64,000 nucleotides of DNA from Microvirga solisilvae (GTDB lineage Bacteria > Pseudomonadota > Alphaproteobacteria > Rhizobiales > Beijerinckiaceae): assembly GCF_022808595.1 (NCBI RefSeq), contig NZ_JAKUCN010000007.1:1-64000 (forward strand). Reading direction: 5' to 3'. The notes under the pieces were generated by a model that ran no database searches, was not told the DNA's origin, and worked only from the letters and a program-made list of their open reading frames with translations. The translations under genes were made by a program, and so were the position numbers. Within the stretch, counting starts at the first letter, position 1; each line of letters starts with the position of its first letter. Positions 9,083-18,843 of the stretch are shown here, piece by piece.

Positions 9083-9469
9083 ATGGGGAACCCCTCTTCG
9101 CACAGATTACCTCCGATTATACGGTGGGTCCGGGCCCAGACTACTGAGGAAAAGGGATTAAAGGATACTGCTTAGGGAGTATCAAAACTATCTTTCGTAG
9201 GGGCGTCTTCATTCTGCTTGACTGACAACATTGATATTTCGGTCATTCCCGCGATTACCACGACCCGCAGCGTCAAAATGTCATGCCTCAATGATATCGA
9301 GGCTATTCCGTATAAGCGACATAGAAGCGCCTATCATAGAATGCGCCCGATGCGATAGGCATCTTCCAATCCAGAGAAAAACGATCATCTCTGACTGTCG
9401 ACCATGAATGATCCTTTGATCGCATGCGTTTTCTAAAAGCCCGCAACATCCCATGTTTCGGAGATGTAT
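9083..9469. other. Gene-free divergent control region
   Basis: These 387 bases separate the minus-strand regulator gene from the plus-strand beta-helix gene at 9470. No frame with a credible protein was found. The stretch probably holds both promoters; I could not identify convincing hexamers or an operator. Confidence 0.45.
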
Positions 9470-10507
9470 ATGAAGAGAAAATGCACATCACAAATAGCAG
9501 CGAAGCTCTTTCTGGCAACGCTGTTTACGAGTTTCCTCGCGAACAACGCGCTTTCGGAAACTTACTTTGTGAATCCGGATGAGAGCATTCAGAAAGCTAT
9601 TGATCGGGCCATGCCGGGAGATACGATTCGGCTCGCTCCTGGCCGCTACTTTCAGGATTTCAAATCGGTACGAAACGGAGAGCCCAGGAATCCAATCGTC
9701 ATTCGCGGCGACCGTAATGCCATCGTTTCAGGTGCTGGCGCGAACAGGATCATCGAGATCAACCATGATTATATCGAGCTCCACGGGTTCACCATCGACG
9801 GCAGGCATGCACGAGAAGAGGGAAAACACAGTTATCGCAACAAACTCGTTTATGCTGTCGGCAATCGTCCCGGTGATGGCGTGACGGGATTGCGGCTCAT
9901 CCGCATGACCCTAAAGAACGCCGGCGGAGAATGCGTCAGGCTTCGCTATCAGGCACGGCGCAATGAGATCGCTTATTCATCGATTGAGAATTGCGGAATC
10001 TATGACTTTGTCTACAAAAAGGGCGGCAAGAACGGAGAGGGTATCTATATCGGCACTGCACCGGAGCAACTCGGATTGCGGGGCGTCCCGGATTCGGCCG
10101 CTGATCGATCCGATGAAAATTGGATTCATCACAATAGCTTCAATACACGTGGCAATGAATGCGTCGACATCAAAGAAGGCTCATCCGGAAATGTCGTCGA
10201 ACACAATCGTTGTACCGGGCAGAGAGATTCGAAATCAGCAGGTCTCGACGCACGAGGTAGCGGCAACACGTTCCGTCATAATGTAGTCTATGGCAACCGC
10301 GGCGCAGGCATCCGTCTTGGAGGCGACGAGGACGATGATGGGATCGGCAACAGCGCATATTCCAACACTCTGCGCGATAATGTCGTGGGTAGTCTCAAGA
10401 TCCAGCGCGGCCCTCAGGGCAAGATCTGTGGCAACGTCCTATCCGGTAAGAGCACAGGCGTGAAAGGAGAATTCGGAGACAAGGTCGATCCTCGCCGGCC
10501 ATGTTAA
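9470..10507 (+). CDS. Secreted right-handed parallel beta-helix protein
   Basis: A 345-residue exported protein: Lys/Arg-rich start, hydrophobic core (AAKLFLATLFTSFLANNALS), then YFVNPDESIQKAIDRAMPGD, a typical first turn of pectate-lyase-like beta-helices. Repeated turns with NEIAYSSIENCG, NWIHHNSF, ECVDIKEGSSGNVVEHN and NTFRHNVVYGNRGAGIRLGG follow. The DPHD/DPHE motif of mannuronan epimerases is absent, so it is not called an epimerase; an alginate-binding or lyase role is suggested only by its place next to the alginate operon. The ATG at 9470 is chosen because GGAG lies six bases upstream, while the ATG at 9464 abuts that motif. A hairpin separates it from the convergent Sel1 gene. Confidence 0.8.
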   Translation: MKRKCTSQIAAKLFLATLFTSFLANNALSETYFVNPDESIQKAIDRAMPGDTIRLAPGRYFQDFKSVRNGEPRNPIVIRGDRNAIVSGAGANRIIEINHDYIELHGFTIDGRHAREEGKHSYRNKLVYAVGNRPGDGVTGLRLIRMTLKNAGGECVRLRYQARRNEIAYSSIENCGIYDFVYKKGGKNGEGIYIGTAPEQLGLRGVPDSAADRSDENWIHHNSFNTRGNECVDIKEGSSGNVVEHNRCTGQRDSKSAGLDARGSGNTFRHNVVYGNRGAGIRLGGDEDDDGIGNSAYSNTLRDNVVGSLKIQRGPQGKICGNVLSGKSTGVKGEFGDKVDPRRPC

Positions 10508-10516
10508 GGGAGCGCT

Positions 10517-10552
10517 TGCTTCAGTAAGCCGGACCTCCCGGCCGCTGAAGCA
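10517..10552. terminator. Hairpin between convergent genes
   Basis: TGCTTCAG (10517-10524) pairs with CTGAAGCA (10545-10552), with an inner 5-bp stem GCCGG/CCGGC. It lies between the ends of the beta-helix gene and the last Sel1 gene and probably ends transcription in both directions, although no T-run follows it. Confidence 0.5.
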
Positions 10553-10574
10553 GCACCCACAAATATTGTTGGCA

Positions 10575-11903
10575 TCACTTGGCCACAACATCGCCAGTCT
10601 TCGGTTGGCCGGGATCCGTGACAGAACTCGTTGCAGAAGGCTCCGTCATGCTGCTCAGCGCCACGGCAGCGAGTGGAAATCCACTTTCTTGAGCACTAGT
10701 CATGAGTGCAATGGCTTTCTTCATATCCATGCCTACACCCGTACCGGACTTGTACATGAGTCCCAGGCGATACTTCGCTTCCGGACTACCCGCATCCGAT
10801 GCTTGCTGCAGAAGGCTGGCCGCGCGCTCAGGGGAGGATTCGACCCCTATTCCATCCGCATATGCCTGGGCTAGTCCGATCAATGCTTCGCGATTGCCCG
10901 CATCGGCTGCTTTTTGCAACCCAGCGATAATTGTGGGAACGAGCTCACTCTGAGGCCGCAAGGCAAGGATACGAGTAAGTCCCTGCCCTGCTGCGACATT
11001 CTCCTTATCATGCGCGGCAAGAGTGTACCATTGAACCGCCTGACGCTGATCCTCCAGCTTGTCGCTGCCAGCCAGCATATTCGCGAGATGGGTTGCCGCC
11101 GCGCTGTCGCCGCGCTCGGCCGCAACCTTGATCAGATATCCTGCGGCCTCGCGATCCTGCAGACCTTTTGTACCGCGCTCCAAATCCATCGCGACCTGAT
11201 AGGCGACATTCGGGCTGATCTGCGCGGCGCGCTCAAAGAAACGCAGGGCTGCCGGCATATCGGTAGCTCCTTCGGAGCCTGTCGCCAGCGCCCAGCCGAT
11301 CTCGACCAGCGTCATGCGATTGCGTCCGGGATTAACCTCTTGAAGCCATTTGAGCGCGGCTTCTTCGTCACGCTCGACACCTCGTCCCGTTCCATAGGCA
11401 TAGGCTATGCTGGCCATGGCGCGCTTATTTCCTACACGAGCTGCCCATAGATACCACTCGGCAGCTTTCTTCGTATTGACTGGCACTCCATCGCCTCTGT
11501 CATACATGCCTGCAACGGCATAAACAGAGCTTGATGCACCCCGAAGGGCTTCGTATCTGAGCTTGCTTTCAATCCGGGCTGGGCCATTCTTGGCGATCTC
11601 AAGCTCGTGACGCCCTATGACCTTACCGAGCATTCGCGTAGCAACGCGGTCACCACGAGCGGAAGCGACCTTCAGAGCATCGAGCCCTGTGGTGAAAGCG
11701 ACAGTATCGATCTTCGCCGTCAAGGCAATTTGTCCGAGCTTCAGCAGGCGTGCAGTCGGCATGGCCTTCAGCTGCGCGAGGCTTGGTCCTGCCGGAATTG
11801 CGGCTGGCGCTGCATTCTCCTCCTGTTCTTGTTTTACGGGCGCGGCAAAGGCGACACTCGTCATAAGGCAGCTCAGGAGCAAGATGTGACTGGTTCTGAT
11901 CAT
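10575..11903 (-). CDS. Exported Sel1-repeat protein (last gene of the alginate operon)
   Basis: A 442-residue protein with a signal peptide (MIRTSHILLLSCLMTSVAFA) and many tandem Sel1-like helical repeats, recognisable as A-x2-YG-x-G-x-GV-x-D-x2-A-x2-W-x2-A-A (for example YAYGTGRGVERDEEAALKW and YADGIGVESSPERAASLLQ). Sel1 solenoids are protein-interaction scaffolds. In Pseudomonas the alginate lipoprotein AlgK (about 475 residues) has this fold and supports the outer-membrane porin, and this is the closest in size of the three Sel1 proteins here. No proper lipobox is visible, so lipidation is not supported. It is 70 bases after the previous gene, the largest gap in the operon, so it might have its own promoter. 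Confidence 0.82.
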   Translation of the reverse strand: MIRTSHILLLSCLMTSVAFAAPVKQEQEENAAPAAIPAGPSLAQLKAMPTARLLKLGQIALTAKIDTVAFTTGLDALKVASARGDRVATRMLGKVIGRHELEIAKNGPARIESKLRYEALRGASSSVYAVAGMYDRGDGVPVNTKKAAEWYLWAARVGNKRAMASIAYAYGTGRGVERDEEAALKWLQEVNPGRNRMTLVEIGWALATGSEGATDMPAALRFFERAAQISPNVAYQVAMDLERGTKGLQDREAAGYLIKVAAERGDSAAATHLANMLAGSDKLEDQRQAVQWYTLAAHDKENVAAGQGLTRILALRPQSELVPTIIAGLQKAADAGNREALIGLAQAYADGIGVESSPERAASLLQQASDAGSPEAKYRLGLMYKSGTGVGMDMKKAIALMTSAQESGFPLAAVALSSMTEPSATSSVTDPGQPKTGDVVAK

Positions 11904-11973
11904 TCGACTTCTCCTCTACATTCGTCCTGCACTGCCGATCGTCATGATCTCCGACGGCCTGCTGTACAATACT

Positions 11974-14820
11974 TCACTTGCCTGCTGTTGCTTCTGCATT
12001 CGCGAGCCATTTTTGCGCGCCATCGGTATTTACTTCAGTTCCAAAGCCGAGCGTCATGGCAAGACTGACGCCATACATAGCTTCCTTGTCACCGGCATGA
12101 GCGGCGCGCAGCAGCCACTCCGTGCTGGCGTTGGCCGAGAGTTCGACGCCAAAGCCCGATGCATAAGCGCGGGAGAGTTCCTTCATCGCTTCGGTATCGC
12201 CAGCATCAGCTGCCTTACGCAACCAAGCCGCCCCCTGCACGGGGTTGGAGGCAATGCCGAAACCGAACTGAAGGCTGCGGCCATATTCCCGCATGGCTGG
12301 TGCGAATCCGGTGCCGGCGACCTCCTTCAGCGTTGTGAGTGCTACGGCTCCAGCGGTTTCGGAACTTGCCGCGAGACGCGCCATATCAGCCGCAGCTCCT
12401 TCATCTCCACTACGCAAGGCTTTCGCAAGCCATTCTGCGGCAAGGCTGGAGTTCCCCTCTCCGAGAGTGCCCGATACGTAGCTACGACCTATATAACGCA
12501 TGGCTTCGATCTTGCCGCCTTCGGCAGCTCGCTTGATGTAATCGAGAGCGGTCTGCTTATCACTCTTTTCAGCGCCTCCCTCGATCATCGTGCGGCCAAT
12601 CAGGAATAAAGTGCCGGAATCAGGTTCGCTGAGTTTGACCTCGCTGATGGCGCGGTCGAGCCACTTACGAGCTTTCTCGGCACCCCCTGCTCCGCCTAAT
12701 CGGTATTGAACTTGAGCCAGATCCACCATGTCGCGGGCAGAACAGACCGGAAGAGACTCGGCCCGTGAGATCCAGGGAGCTGCCTCGTTCGTATCCTTGG
12801 CAACAGAAGCTATCGAGATTGCCGCGCGCGCGCTGCCGGTCTCCGCTGCCATCTTCTTCCATTCCAGAGCTGTTCGTCCCGTGGGACGAAGCTGATCATC
12901 TGGCTGATCTGCCAGGATCGCCATCGCGGCGGCATTGCCCGATGTTGCAGCCTTCTGGACAAGCGCCAATCCTCTGGTTCGCCCCGCGGCGTCGTTTCGC
13001 TGCGATGTCAAAAGGAGACGACCCAAGTCATACATCGCGCCAGTGTCACCGCCGCGCACGACCTCTTCGAGAAGGTTCTGAGCGAGAGCTTCATCACGAA
13101 TGCCGGCGTCGCCGCTCAAGAGCTTTCGCGCTAAGAGAAGCTGTGCGCGAGACCGGTCTTCGCCCAGCGCAAGAGCGGCATCCTGCCATTTGACCGCCAG
13201 AGCCTCGTTCTTCTCGACTCCTCGGCCTGATCGATAGGCAAGCGACAGAAGAACCATGCTCTCACGTTCCCCGTTCTCTGCGGAACGCATAAGAATTTGC
13301 ATTTTTTCTCGAACGACCGCGGGATCGACATTCGGCAGAGCCGCGATTGCCGCGATGCTGCGGGCATGTCCGGCAGTGGCAGCGCGCATCATCCAATTCC
13401 GCGCCTGCTCTGCATCGGGCGCAACGATAGCGCTACATGCGTACAGATCTGAAAGAAGTCCCATCGATTCAGGATTTCCTCGGTTCGCGGCCTCCTTGAG
13501 CAGGCCCAGAACATCAGTTCCATTCGCATCCTGCGGACGGCTCAGCAAGATCCTGGCGAGTTCCGTCAACCCCGATGGATCGCCCTGGTCTGCCGCCTGA
13601 CGATAAAGTGCAAGCGCGGTCTTGATATCCGGCTGACCCTGTATGCCGTGGGCGTGAAGGCGTGCTAGAGCAACAAGGACGCTTGGGCTACGCCCGGGCA
13701 AGGCTGCGGCACGGGAGAGCATGTCGGCTGCCTTGGGCAGATCCGCTGGTGACCCGAACTCACCGCGATAGTGCCGGGATAGGAGCTTGTAGGCATCGAC
13801 ATCCGCGTAGGTGCCAGCCTTCTCCAGCCATGTAACAGCCTTGGCAACATCTTTGGAAATTCCGTCGCCACGGAGCATGCGCTCGCCTAGCATGGTCATC
13901 GCCGACGCCGATCCACCCTCGGCCGCCCGCGTAAGGTGGCGGAGGATCACAGCGGGCGTTGCCTTGACGCGTCCTTGCGTATAGATTTCCGCGAGGGCGA
14001 GGTCACCTCTGACATCGCCTTGGCGCGCTGCCGCCTCGAACCACTTCATGCCCTCTTGCAAGCCGTGTGGAACGAGAACCTCGTCCGACAGAATTGTCCC
14101 AATCTCAAACAACGAGCTGCACTTCCCGCGCCCGAGCTCACTGTAGAGAATGAGAAGTCCTAATTTGACCAGATCGTCAGTCGATGCCTGGGGGACCGCG
14201 CCGATGCGCCCGCTCCGTTGGAGACGTGCGAGGCTGATCACGCCGTCAACATTACCGGCTGCGGAAGCGGTCCGAAGCAGGCGCTCCGCTTCTTTCACAT
14301 CGGAATTGACAATGCGGCCCTGTTCATGAAGACGCGCCAGCTGTACAGCGGCATCCATGTGCAGCATGGAGGCTGCAGATGCGAAGATCGATGCCGCACG
14401 TTCTGGATCGACAGGCCCAGCTGCAGGATCGAGCATCAACTTGCCGAGACGGTAGAGAGAACGTCCCTTGCCCGGCCAAGTGCGCGTAGACAGCTCCTCA
14501 AGAAGCTTACGGGCAGTTGCCGGATCGCGCGGAATCTGCGGCGCTCCATCCGCATAGACAATGGCCGCGTCATACATCTCATCCAGATTGCCAACGGCCT
14601 GGCTTCTGTCCCACTTCTTCCAATCTCGCTTCAGCGTCAACTTCGGCTGCGCCACGCAGAGCTTGCTGAAATCCGTTGTCGGAGCCAGTGAACGCGGAGC
14701 CGCCGTTTGAGCTTGCGACTCATTTCCCAATCCAATGAAGGCTGCCAAGAATACAGCAAGAACAACTGCGGATGCAGAGCGGATGTGTTTTTGGCTACAA
14801 TGCCTGTTATTCGTCATCAT
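11974..14820 (-). CDS. Large exported Sel1-repeat protein
   Basis: A 948-residue protein: signal peptide (hydrophobic AVVLAVFLAAFIGLG, cleavage near SQA-QT), a short linker, then Sel1 repeats almost to the end (for example AVQLARLHEQGRIV, MREYGRSLQFGFGIASNP, YGVSLAMTLGFGTEVNTDGA). The start at 14820 lies six bases after GGAG and overlaps the preceding gene by 14 bases, so the genes are translationally coupled. The longer frame from 15051 would run far into the upstream gene and lacks a signal peptide at its start. Inferred role: periplasmic scaffold for alginate assembly or export, in place of AlgK. Confidence 0.82.
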   Translation of the reverse strand: MMTNNRHCSQKHIRSASAVVLAVFLAAFIGLGNESQAQTAAPRSLAPTTDFSKLCVAQPKLTLKRDWKKWDRSQAVGNLDEMYDAAIVYADGAPQIPRDPATARKLLEELSTRTWPGKGRSLYRLGKLMLDPAAGPVDPERAASIFASAASMLHMDAAVQLARLHEQGRIVNSDVKEAERLLRTASAAGNVDGVISLARLQRSGRIGAVPQASTDDLVKLGLLILYSELGRGKCSSLFEIGTILSDEVLVPHGLQEGMKWFEAAARQGDVRGDLALAEIYTQGRVKATPAVILRHLTRAAEGGSASAMTMLGERMLRGDGISKDVAKAVTWLEKAGTYADVDAYKLLSRHYRGEFGSPADLPKAADMLSRAAALPGRSPSVLVALARLHAHGIQGQPDIKTALALYRQAADQGDPSGLTELARILLSRPQDANGTDVLGLLKEAANRGNPESMGLLSDLYACSAIVAPDAEQARNWMMRAATAGHARSIAAIAALPNVDPAVVREKMQILMRSAENGERESMVLLSLAYRSGRGVEKNEALAVKWQDAALALGEDRSRAQLLLARKLLSGDAGIRDEALAQNLLEEVVRGGDTGAMYDLGRLLLTSQRNDAAGRTRGLALVQKAATSGNAAAMAILADQPDDQLRPTGRTALEWKKMAAETGSARAAISIASVAKDTNEAAPWISRAESLPVCSARDMVDLAQVQYRLGGAGGAEKARKWLDRAISEVKLSEPDSGTLFLIGRTMIEGGAEKSDKQTALDYIKRAAEGGKIEAMRYIGRSYVSGTLGEGNSSLAAEWLAKALRSGDEGAAADMARLAASSETAGAVALTTLKEVAGTGFAPAMREYGRSLQFGFGIASNPVQGAAWLRKAADAGDTEAMKELSRAYASGFGVELSANASTEWLLRAAHAGDKEAMYGVSLAMTLGFGTEVNTDGAQKWLANAEATAGK

Positions 14821-17737
14821 CACTGTCTCCAGGCTCGGGCAGTTTTTTCTTTCGGATCGCCTTGATGGCCTGCCAATGACCGGCCTGGGCTGCTTTTGCG
14901 AGCCATTCATTGCCATCGATTCCATTTTGATCCGCAGATTGTGGGCGGTAGCGCAAAGCCAGATGATACATAGCAGCGGGATGACCGCTCTGTGCCGCCT
15001 GAAGCAGCCAACGCTCCGCATCCTGGGTTTTTCCATCCTTGGAAACCGCAATCATGCGATAGACTTCATACAAAGCATCCAGCGAACCCATACGGGCCGC
15101 GCGTTCAAGACAAGCTTGCGCCAATGCCGGATCGGCTTGTGTTCCGAACCCCTTCCTGAGGGCACGAGCGACCTCGATCATTGCTTCGGGAGATCCGCCT
15201 TCCGCGGCACGCAGATAAGATGCGAATGCGCTTTCAGGGTCTATTGCGACGCCCATCCCGGACACCTTCGCATCCCCCAGCTGTAGTCGCGCCCTCGTCA
15301 GGTTGGCCTCACCTGCCTGGAACAGAAGCCGTTCCGCCTTGGCACCATCGTGCGGAACGCCTCCTCCATAGAGATAAGCCGTCCCGAGCTGCAGCTTGCC
15401 TTCCGGATCTCCATTCTGGGCAGCCAAGGCAAAGAACTGCGCGGCCATGGCGCGATCGCGGGAAACACCCTCGCCGCGTCCGTAAGCTTCACCTAGCGCG
15501 AGAAGAACCTTCGCATCACCCGGTTCATCGTTGTAGATTTCCCTGTAGAGTGCCACCGCTCGTGCCGGATTTCGTTCGATTCCATTGCCTTCGCGATAGG
15601 CCCTAGCCAGTATGAAGCGCGCGCCGTCATTTCCAAGCTGAATAGCTCGACGCAGCAGGGCCTCGGCGCGATTGGGATCCGGCCGCACACCCGATCCATC
15701 CAGGAGAGCCTGCGCGAAAGCCGTCATTGCACCGGTATTGTTCTTGCGTACGAGTGTCTCCAGTGTGGAGGTGCCCTGACGGGATGTACTTGCATCCCTG
15801 AGCTGTAGAACCGCAACACGCACCAAGAGTTCGTCATTTCCTGAAGCGGTCCTCTCCGCCATGGTAAGCCACCGCCGCGCAAGCGGAACCTGATCGGGAG
15901 AGCCGTTCAGATAAAGCTCGGCAAGCTGCAGAGCCGCTTCAGTGTCGCCACCCTCTGCTGTCTTGCGCAGCGTCGCCTCTGCCAAGGCTTGCTCGCCTCG
16001 TGCGAGATAAAGCTTGGCGAGAGCAATCGGGGCCCGTGCATCTCCGGCGCGAACTGCTTTTTCCAGAACATCACGAGCCAGGCTCAAATGGCCCGGCCCT
16101 CCAGCGCGAGAATAAAGTGCGCTGAGTTCGACCATGGCAGGGCCATTCCCTGCGGCAGCCGCACGGCTGAACCATGTCGCCGCGAGAGCATAATCCTGCG
16201 GAACGCCCTGCCCTTCGTTGAACATGCGTCCGAGCCGAACCATTGCCGTGGAGATATTGGCATCTGCTGCCTTGCGGTACCATTCCAGGGCGCGGGAGAT
16301 GTTCACGCCTTCGGAACGCAGTGCATAGAAGTCGCCAAGGCGCACGAGTGCCATTGTCGAGCCGCCATCAGCGGCTTTTTGATACCAGTGCAAGGCGTCA
16401 CTCGGAGCCGGAGGAATGCCATTGCCGTTGAGCAGGGCATCACCAAGAGTGACGGCCGCCTTTACATGACCGTTCTCAGCTGCATTTTGAAGCCTTGCAA
16501 AGGCGGTTTTTCGCATAGGCTCGGTCGATGCATCGGGATAGGCAAGAACGGTCCGCCCATATTCGTAGGCAGCCGTGGCGTTGTTCTGTATTGCAGCCTT
16601 GTCGAAGAAATTGAGTGATAGCGGCAGATTGCGCTCAATAAGATCGCCGTTACGCAGATAACGCCCGAGAGCGACGAGAACGCCGGAATCGTCATCGACG
16701 TTCTTCAATGCCTCCGCCAGAAGCGCCTTAGCCTCCTTCTGGCCGTTGGGACCCTTCTGGTTGTGGATCTCCACTCCCAGCAACAAGGCACGCGGAGCCT
16801 TGGTTTCGATAGCGCGTTGCAGCCAGAGCTCAGCCTCGGCCGCGGGAACACCAAGTACTCCCCCATTGTAGGGGTCTTCAGCCAGAACAAGTGCTGCCTC
16901 AGCCAGACCGCTATTGGCTGATCTCTCAATGAGCGCACGCGCATCCTGAGGCTGATACAGGGTTGATTTCGAGTCCAGCTTCATGCGTCCCAAACGCAAG
17001 GAGGCTTCGGCATCGCCTAGGTCGGAAGCCCGCTTATACCATTCAACGGCAGCACTCAGACGTTCGGGAGAATTATCGCTGGTCACGCGGTAATGGTCCG
17101 CCAGGATCCTTGCTGCATCTGCAGAGCCCTGCCGAGCTTCCTGGAAGAGAAGCCGCAAACCTTGGGTGGCAAAAACATTGGCATGAGCGGGATCACTCTC
17201 GAGACGCGCAAGAGCGAGACCGGAAAGACCGTGTCCCAGGCGGAGGGCCACCTGATACAGGCCTTTGGCCGCCACCATATCGCGTGTCACGCCCCGCCCT
17301 TCTTCCATCAAACTGGCAAGCAGATAGGCCGCCTCGCGACTCTGCATGGCGGCAGCACGCCGCAGCAACTCGGCGGCACGCTCGCTCGCGGCCTGATCGT
17401 TCTTCTCGTTCAGCAGCAGCTTCGCCCGGCGGATTGCAGCCTCGGGCCATTGCGGCCCGGGAGTATTCAAGGCACGCTCAAGCAGATCTTCGGCCTCTTT
17501 AGGCTGCGCGCGACGCAAAGGGTTGGTCTCGCTGATCGGCAGGCCATCCAGCAGAATCTGAGCCTGGTCGACAAAGGCCTCCTGATCCTGCCGCAAGCGC
17601 AGCTGCTCGACCCGCTGCATGGTGACACGGAACCGGTCACGCATTGCCGCATCGGAATTGGTCTGAGCCCAAGCGGAAGACAGTGTCAGGAGAGATGTGG
17701 CCGCCAGGAGCGTGGCCAGGTTCCAGCGCTTCATCAT
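14807..17737 (-). CDS. Large exported Sel1-repeat protein
   Basis: A 976-residue protein with a signal peptide (LATLLAATSLLTLSSAWA-QT) and Sel1 repeats along most of its length, among them MVRLGRMFNEGQGVPQDYAL, FILARAYREGNGIERNPARA, LLALGEAYGRGEGVSRDRAM and YLYGGGVPHDGAKAERLL. The C-terminus is highly charged (PEPGDSDDDE). Its start overlaps the end of algL by four bases (17734-17737), placing it firmly in the alginate operon. It would form a long alpha-solenoid in the periplasm; the specific partner is unknown. Confidence 0.85.
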   Translation of the reverse strand: MMKRWNLATLLAATSLLTLSSAWAQTNSDAAMRDRFRVTMQRVEQLRLRQDQEAFVDQAQILLDGLPISETNPLRRAQPKEAEDLLERALNTPGPQWPEAAIRRAKLLLNEKNDQAASERAAELLRRAAAMQSREAAYLLASLMEEGRGVTRDMVAAKGLYQVALRLGHGLSGLALARLESDPAHANVFATQGLRLLFQEARQGSADAARILADHYRVTSDNSPERLSAAVEWYKRASDLGDAEASLRLGRMKLDSKSTLYQPQDARALIERSANSGLAEAALVLAEDPYNGGVLGVPAAEAELWLQRAIETKAPRALLLGVEIHNQKGPNGQKEAKALLAEALKNVDDDSGVLVALGRYLRNGDLIERNLPLSLNFFDKAAIQNNATAAYEYGRTVLAYPDASTEPMRKTAFARLQNAAENGHVKAAVTLGDALLNGNGIPPAPSDALHWYQKAADGGSTMALVRLGDFYALRSEGVNISRALEWYRKAADANISTAMVRLGRMFNEGQGVPQDYALAATWFSRAAAAGNGPAMVELSALYSRAGGPGHLSLARDVLEKAVRAGDARAPIALAKLYLARGEQALAEATLRKTAEGGDTEAALQLAELYLNGSPDQVPLARRWLTMAERTASGNDELLVRVAVLQLRDASTSRQGTSTLETLVRKNNTGAMTAFAQALLDGSGVRPDPNRAEALLRRAIQLGNDGARFILARAYREGNGIERNPARAVALYREIYNDEPGDAKVLLALGEAYGRGEGVSRDRAMAAQFFALAAQNGDPEGKLQLGTAYLYGGGVPHDGAKAERLLFQAGEANLTRARLQLGDAKVSGMGVAIDPESAFASYLRAAEGGSPEAMIEVARALRKGFGTQADPALAQACLERAARMGSLDALYEVYRMIAVSKDGKTQDAERWLLQAAQSGHPAAMYHLALRYRPQSADQNGIDGNEWLAKAAQAGHWQAIKAIRKKKLPEPGDSDDDE

Positions 17738-18834
17738 CCGCGCCCCCAGATGCAGGTGGCGTTGCCACCGGCGAACTCGTCGATGAGAGGCCTGTCATTT
17801 CTGAGGCCTCGCGTGAACAGCGTTTTCAAACGCCGCGTCGCGAGCCCTGGGCGATCCCGCGCGATAACCGCTTCAGCCCATGCCATATAGTGACGGCCAT
17901 GACTGCGCTTGGAGAGAAATCCGAGATCCTGCTTGCGGAAGTCGGATTCATCGCCGGGAATATAATTCTCAGAGGCGTAAGCCATCACAATCCGCGGCTC
18001 GGTGATGCCATTGAGCGTGTAGGAGATAACCCGGTCGAACGAGCCCCCGTCTTCGCTCATGGCATAGAGGTCGTCTCCACGTGTTGCCGCGATCTCTGCC
18101 ATGACCGTCATGCTCGCCAGCGACTGGCGCATGTACCACAGGGCTCGCGAGCCGCGACGGGTTTCCAAAGGCAGACTCCCGTCGGCCCGCGCCTCATGCA
18201 AAATCGCGCGATAGCGGGTGAGGCATTTTTCATAGAGCGTCTGGTCTTCGCTCACAGCTCCCCATGCCATCAGGACACTGTCAGTGAGATAGCGGTGATT
18301 GTTGTGATCGACAGAACCGTCAAACAGGTAGTCAACCTTTCGCACGAGCGGATCGAGCCAACCGGCAATCACCCGACGCTGTTCGTCATCAAGCCCGCGT
18401 TGGATGACAGAATATCCGACAACGCTGGGCAGTAGGATGCGCTTCAGGGCATAATAAGCATCGCTCTCTACTTCCGTTTGGGAGAATGCATTGGCCTTGG
18501 CCCAGGCGATGAGAAGATCGCGCAGGGCTCCCTCCGATGACAAATCACCTGCAAGGGATCGTCCCGTAAGCACCATTACAGCCCAGGCATAGTCATTGGC
18601 GGCACCATCCGTGCCATACCCTTGCGTCGCCTTGAGACCTGGGATCGGCTTGAGCGCGTTCCATGCTGGATCGCGAGGGATGGCCAAGCAAGCTGCACGG
18701 ATATTGGCGGATGCCGGCTGAGCAAGCACCGCACGGCGTTGCTCGACATCGAACACGCCTAGTGGCTTTGATTGAGCAAAAGACGATCCTGCAGCCAGAA
18801 CCATCGAAATCAGAATGGCGAAGATGCGCGTCAT
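17734..18834 (-). CDS. algL: Periplasmic alginate lyase, AlgL-like (polysaccharide lyase family 5)
   Basis: A 366-residue exported protein, the length of Pseudomonas AlgL (367), with signal peptide MTRIFAILISMVLAAGSSFA. The PL5 core is visible: VDHNNHRYLTDS corresponds to the catalytic Asn-His segment (NNHSYW in AlgL), and RRGSRALWYMRQSLASMTVM corresponds to the Arg/Tyr segment (RALAYHNYALPPL). The Trp after NNHxY is Leu here and the His-Asn after the catalytic Tyr is Met-Arg, so kinetics may differ. In alginate producers AlgL clears polymer stranded in the periplasm by beta-elimination. It starts nine bases after algG and overlaps the next gene by four. Confidence 0.82.
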   Translation of the reverse strand: MTRIFAILISMVLAAGSSFAQSKPLGVFDVEQRRAVLAQPASANIRAACLAIPRDPAWNALKPIPGLKATQGYGTDGAANDYAWAVMVLTGRSLAGDLSSEGALRDLLIAWAKANAFSQTEVESDAYYALKRILLPSVVGYSVIQRGLDDEQRRVIAGWLDPLVRKVDYLFDGSVDHNNHRYLTDSVLMAWGAVSEDQTLYEKCLTRYRAILHEARADGSLPLETRRGSRALWYMRQSLASMTVMAEIAATRGDDLYAMSEDGGSFDRVISYTLNGITEPRIVMAYASENYIPGDESDFRKQDLGFLSKRSHGRHYMAWAEAVIARDRPGLATRRLKTLFTRGLRNDRPLIDEFAGGNATCIWGRG

Positions 18835-18843
18835 GCCGGACTC

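Noticed and set aside
9470..10507. Mannuronan epimerase identity for the beta-helix protein
   Set aside because: The DPHD/DPHE active-site motif is absent; only the fold is shared.
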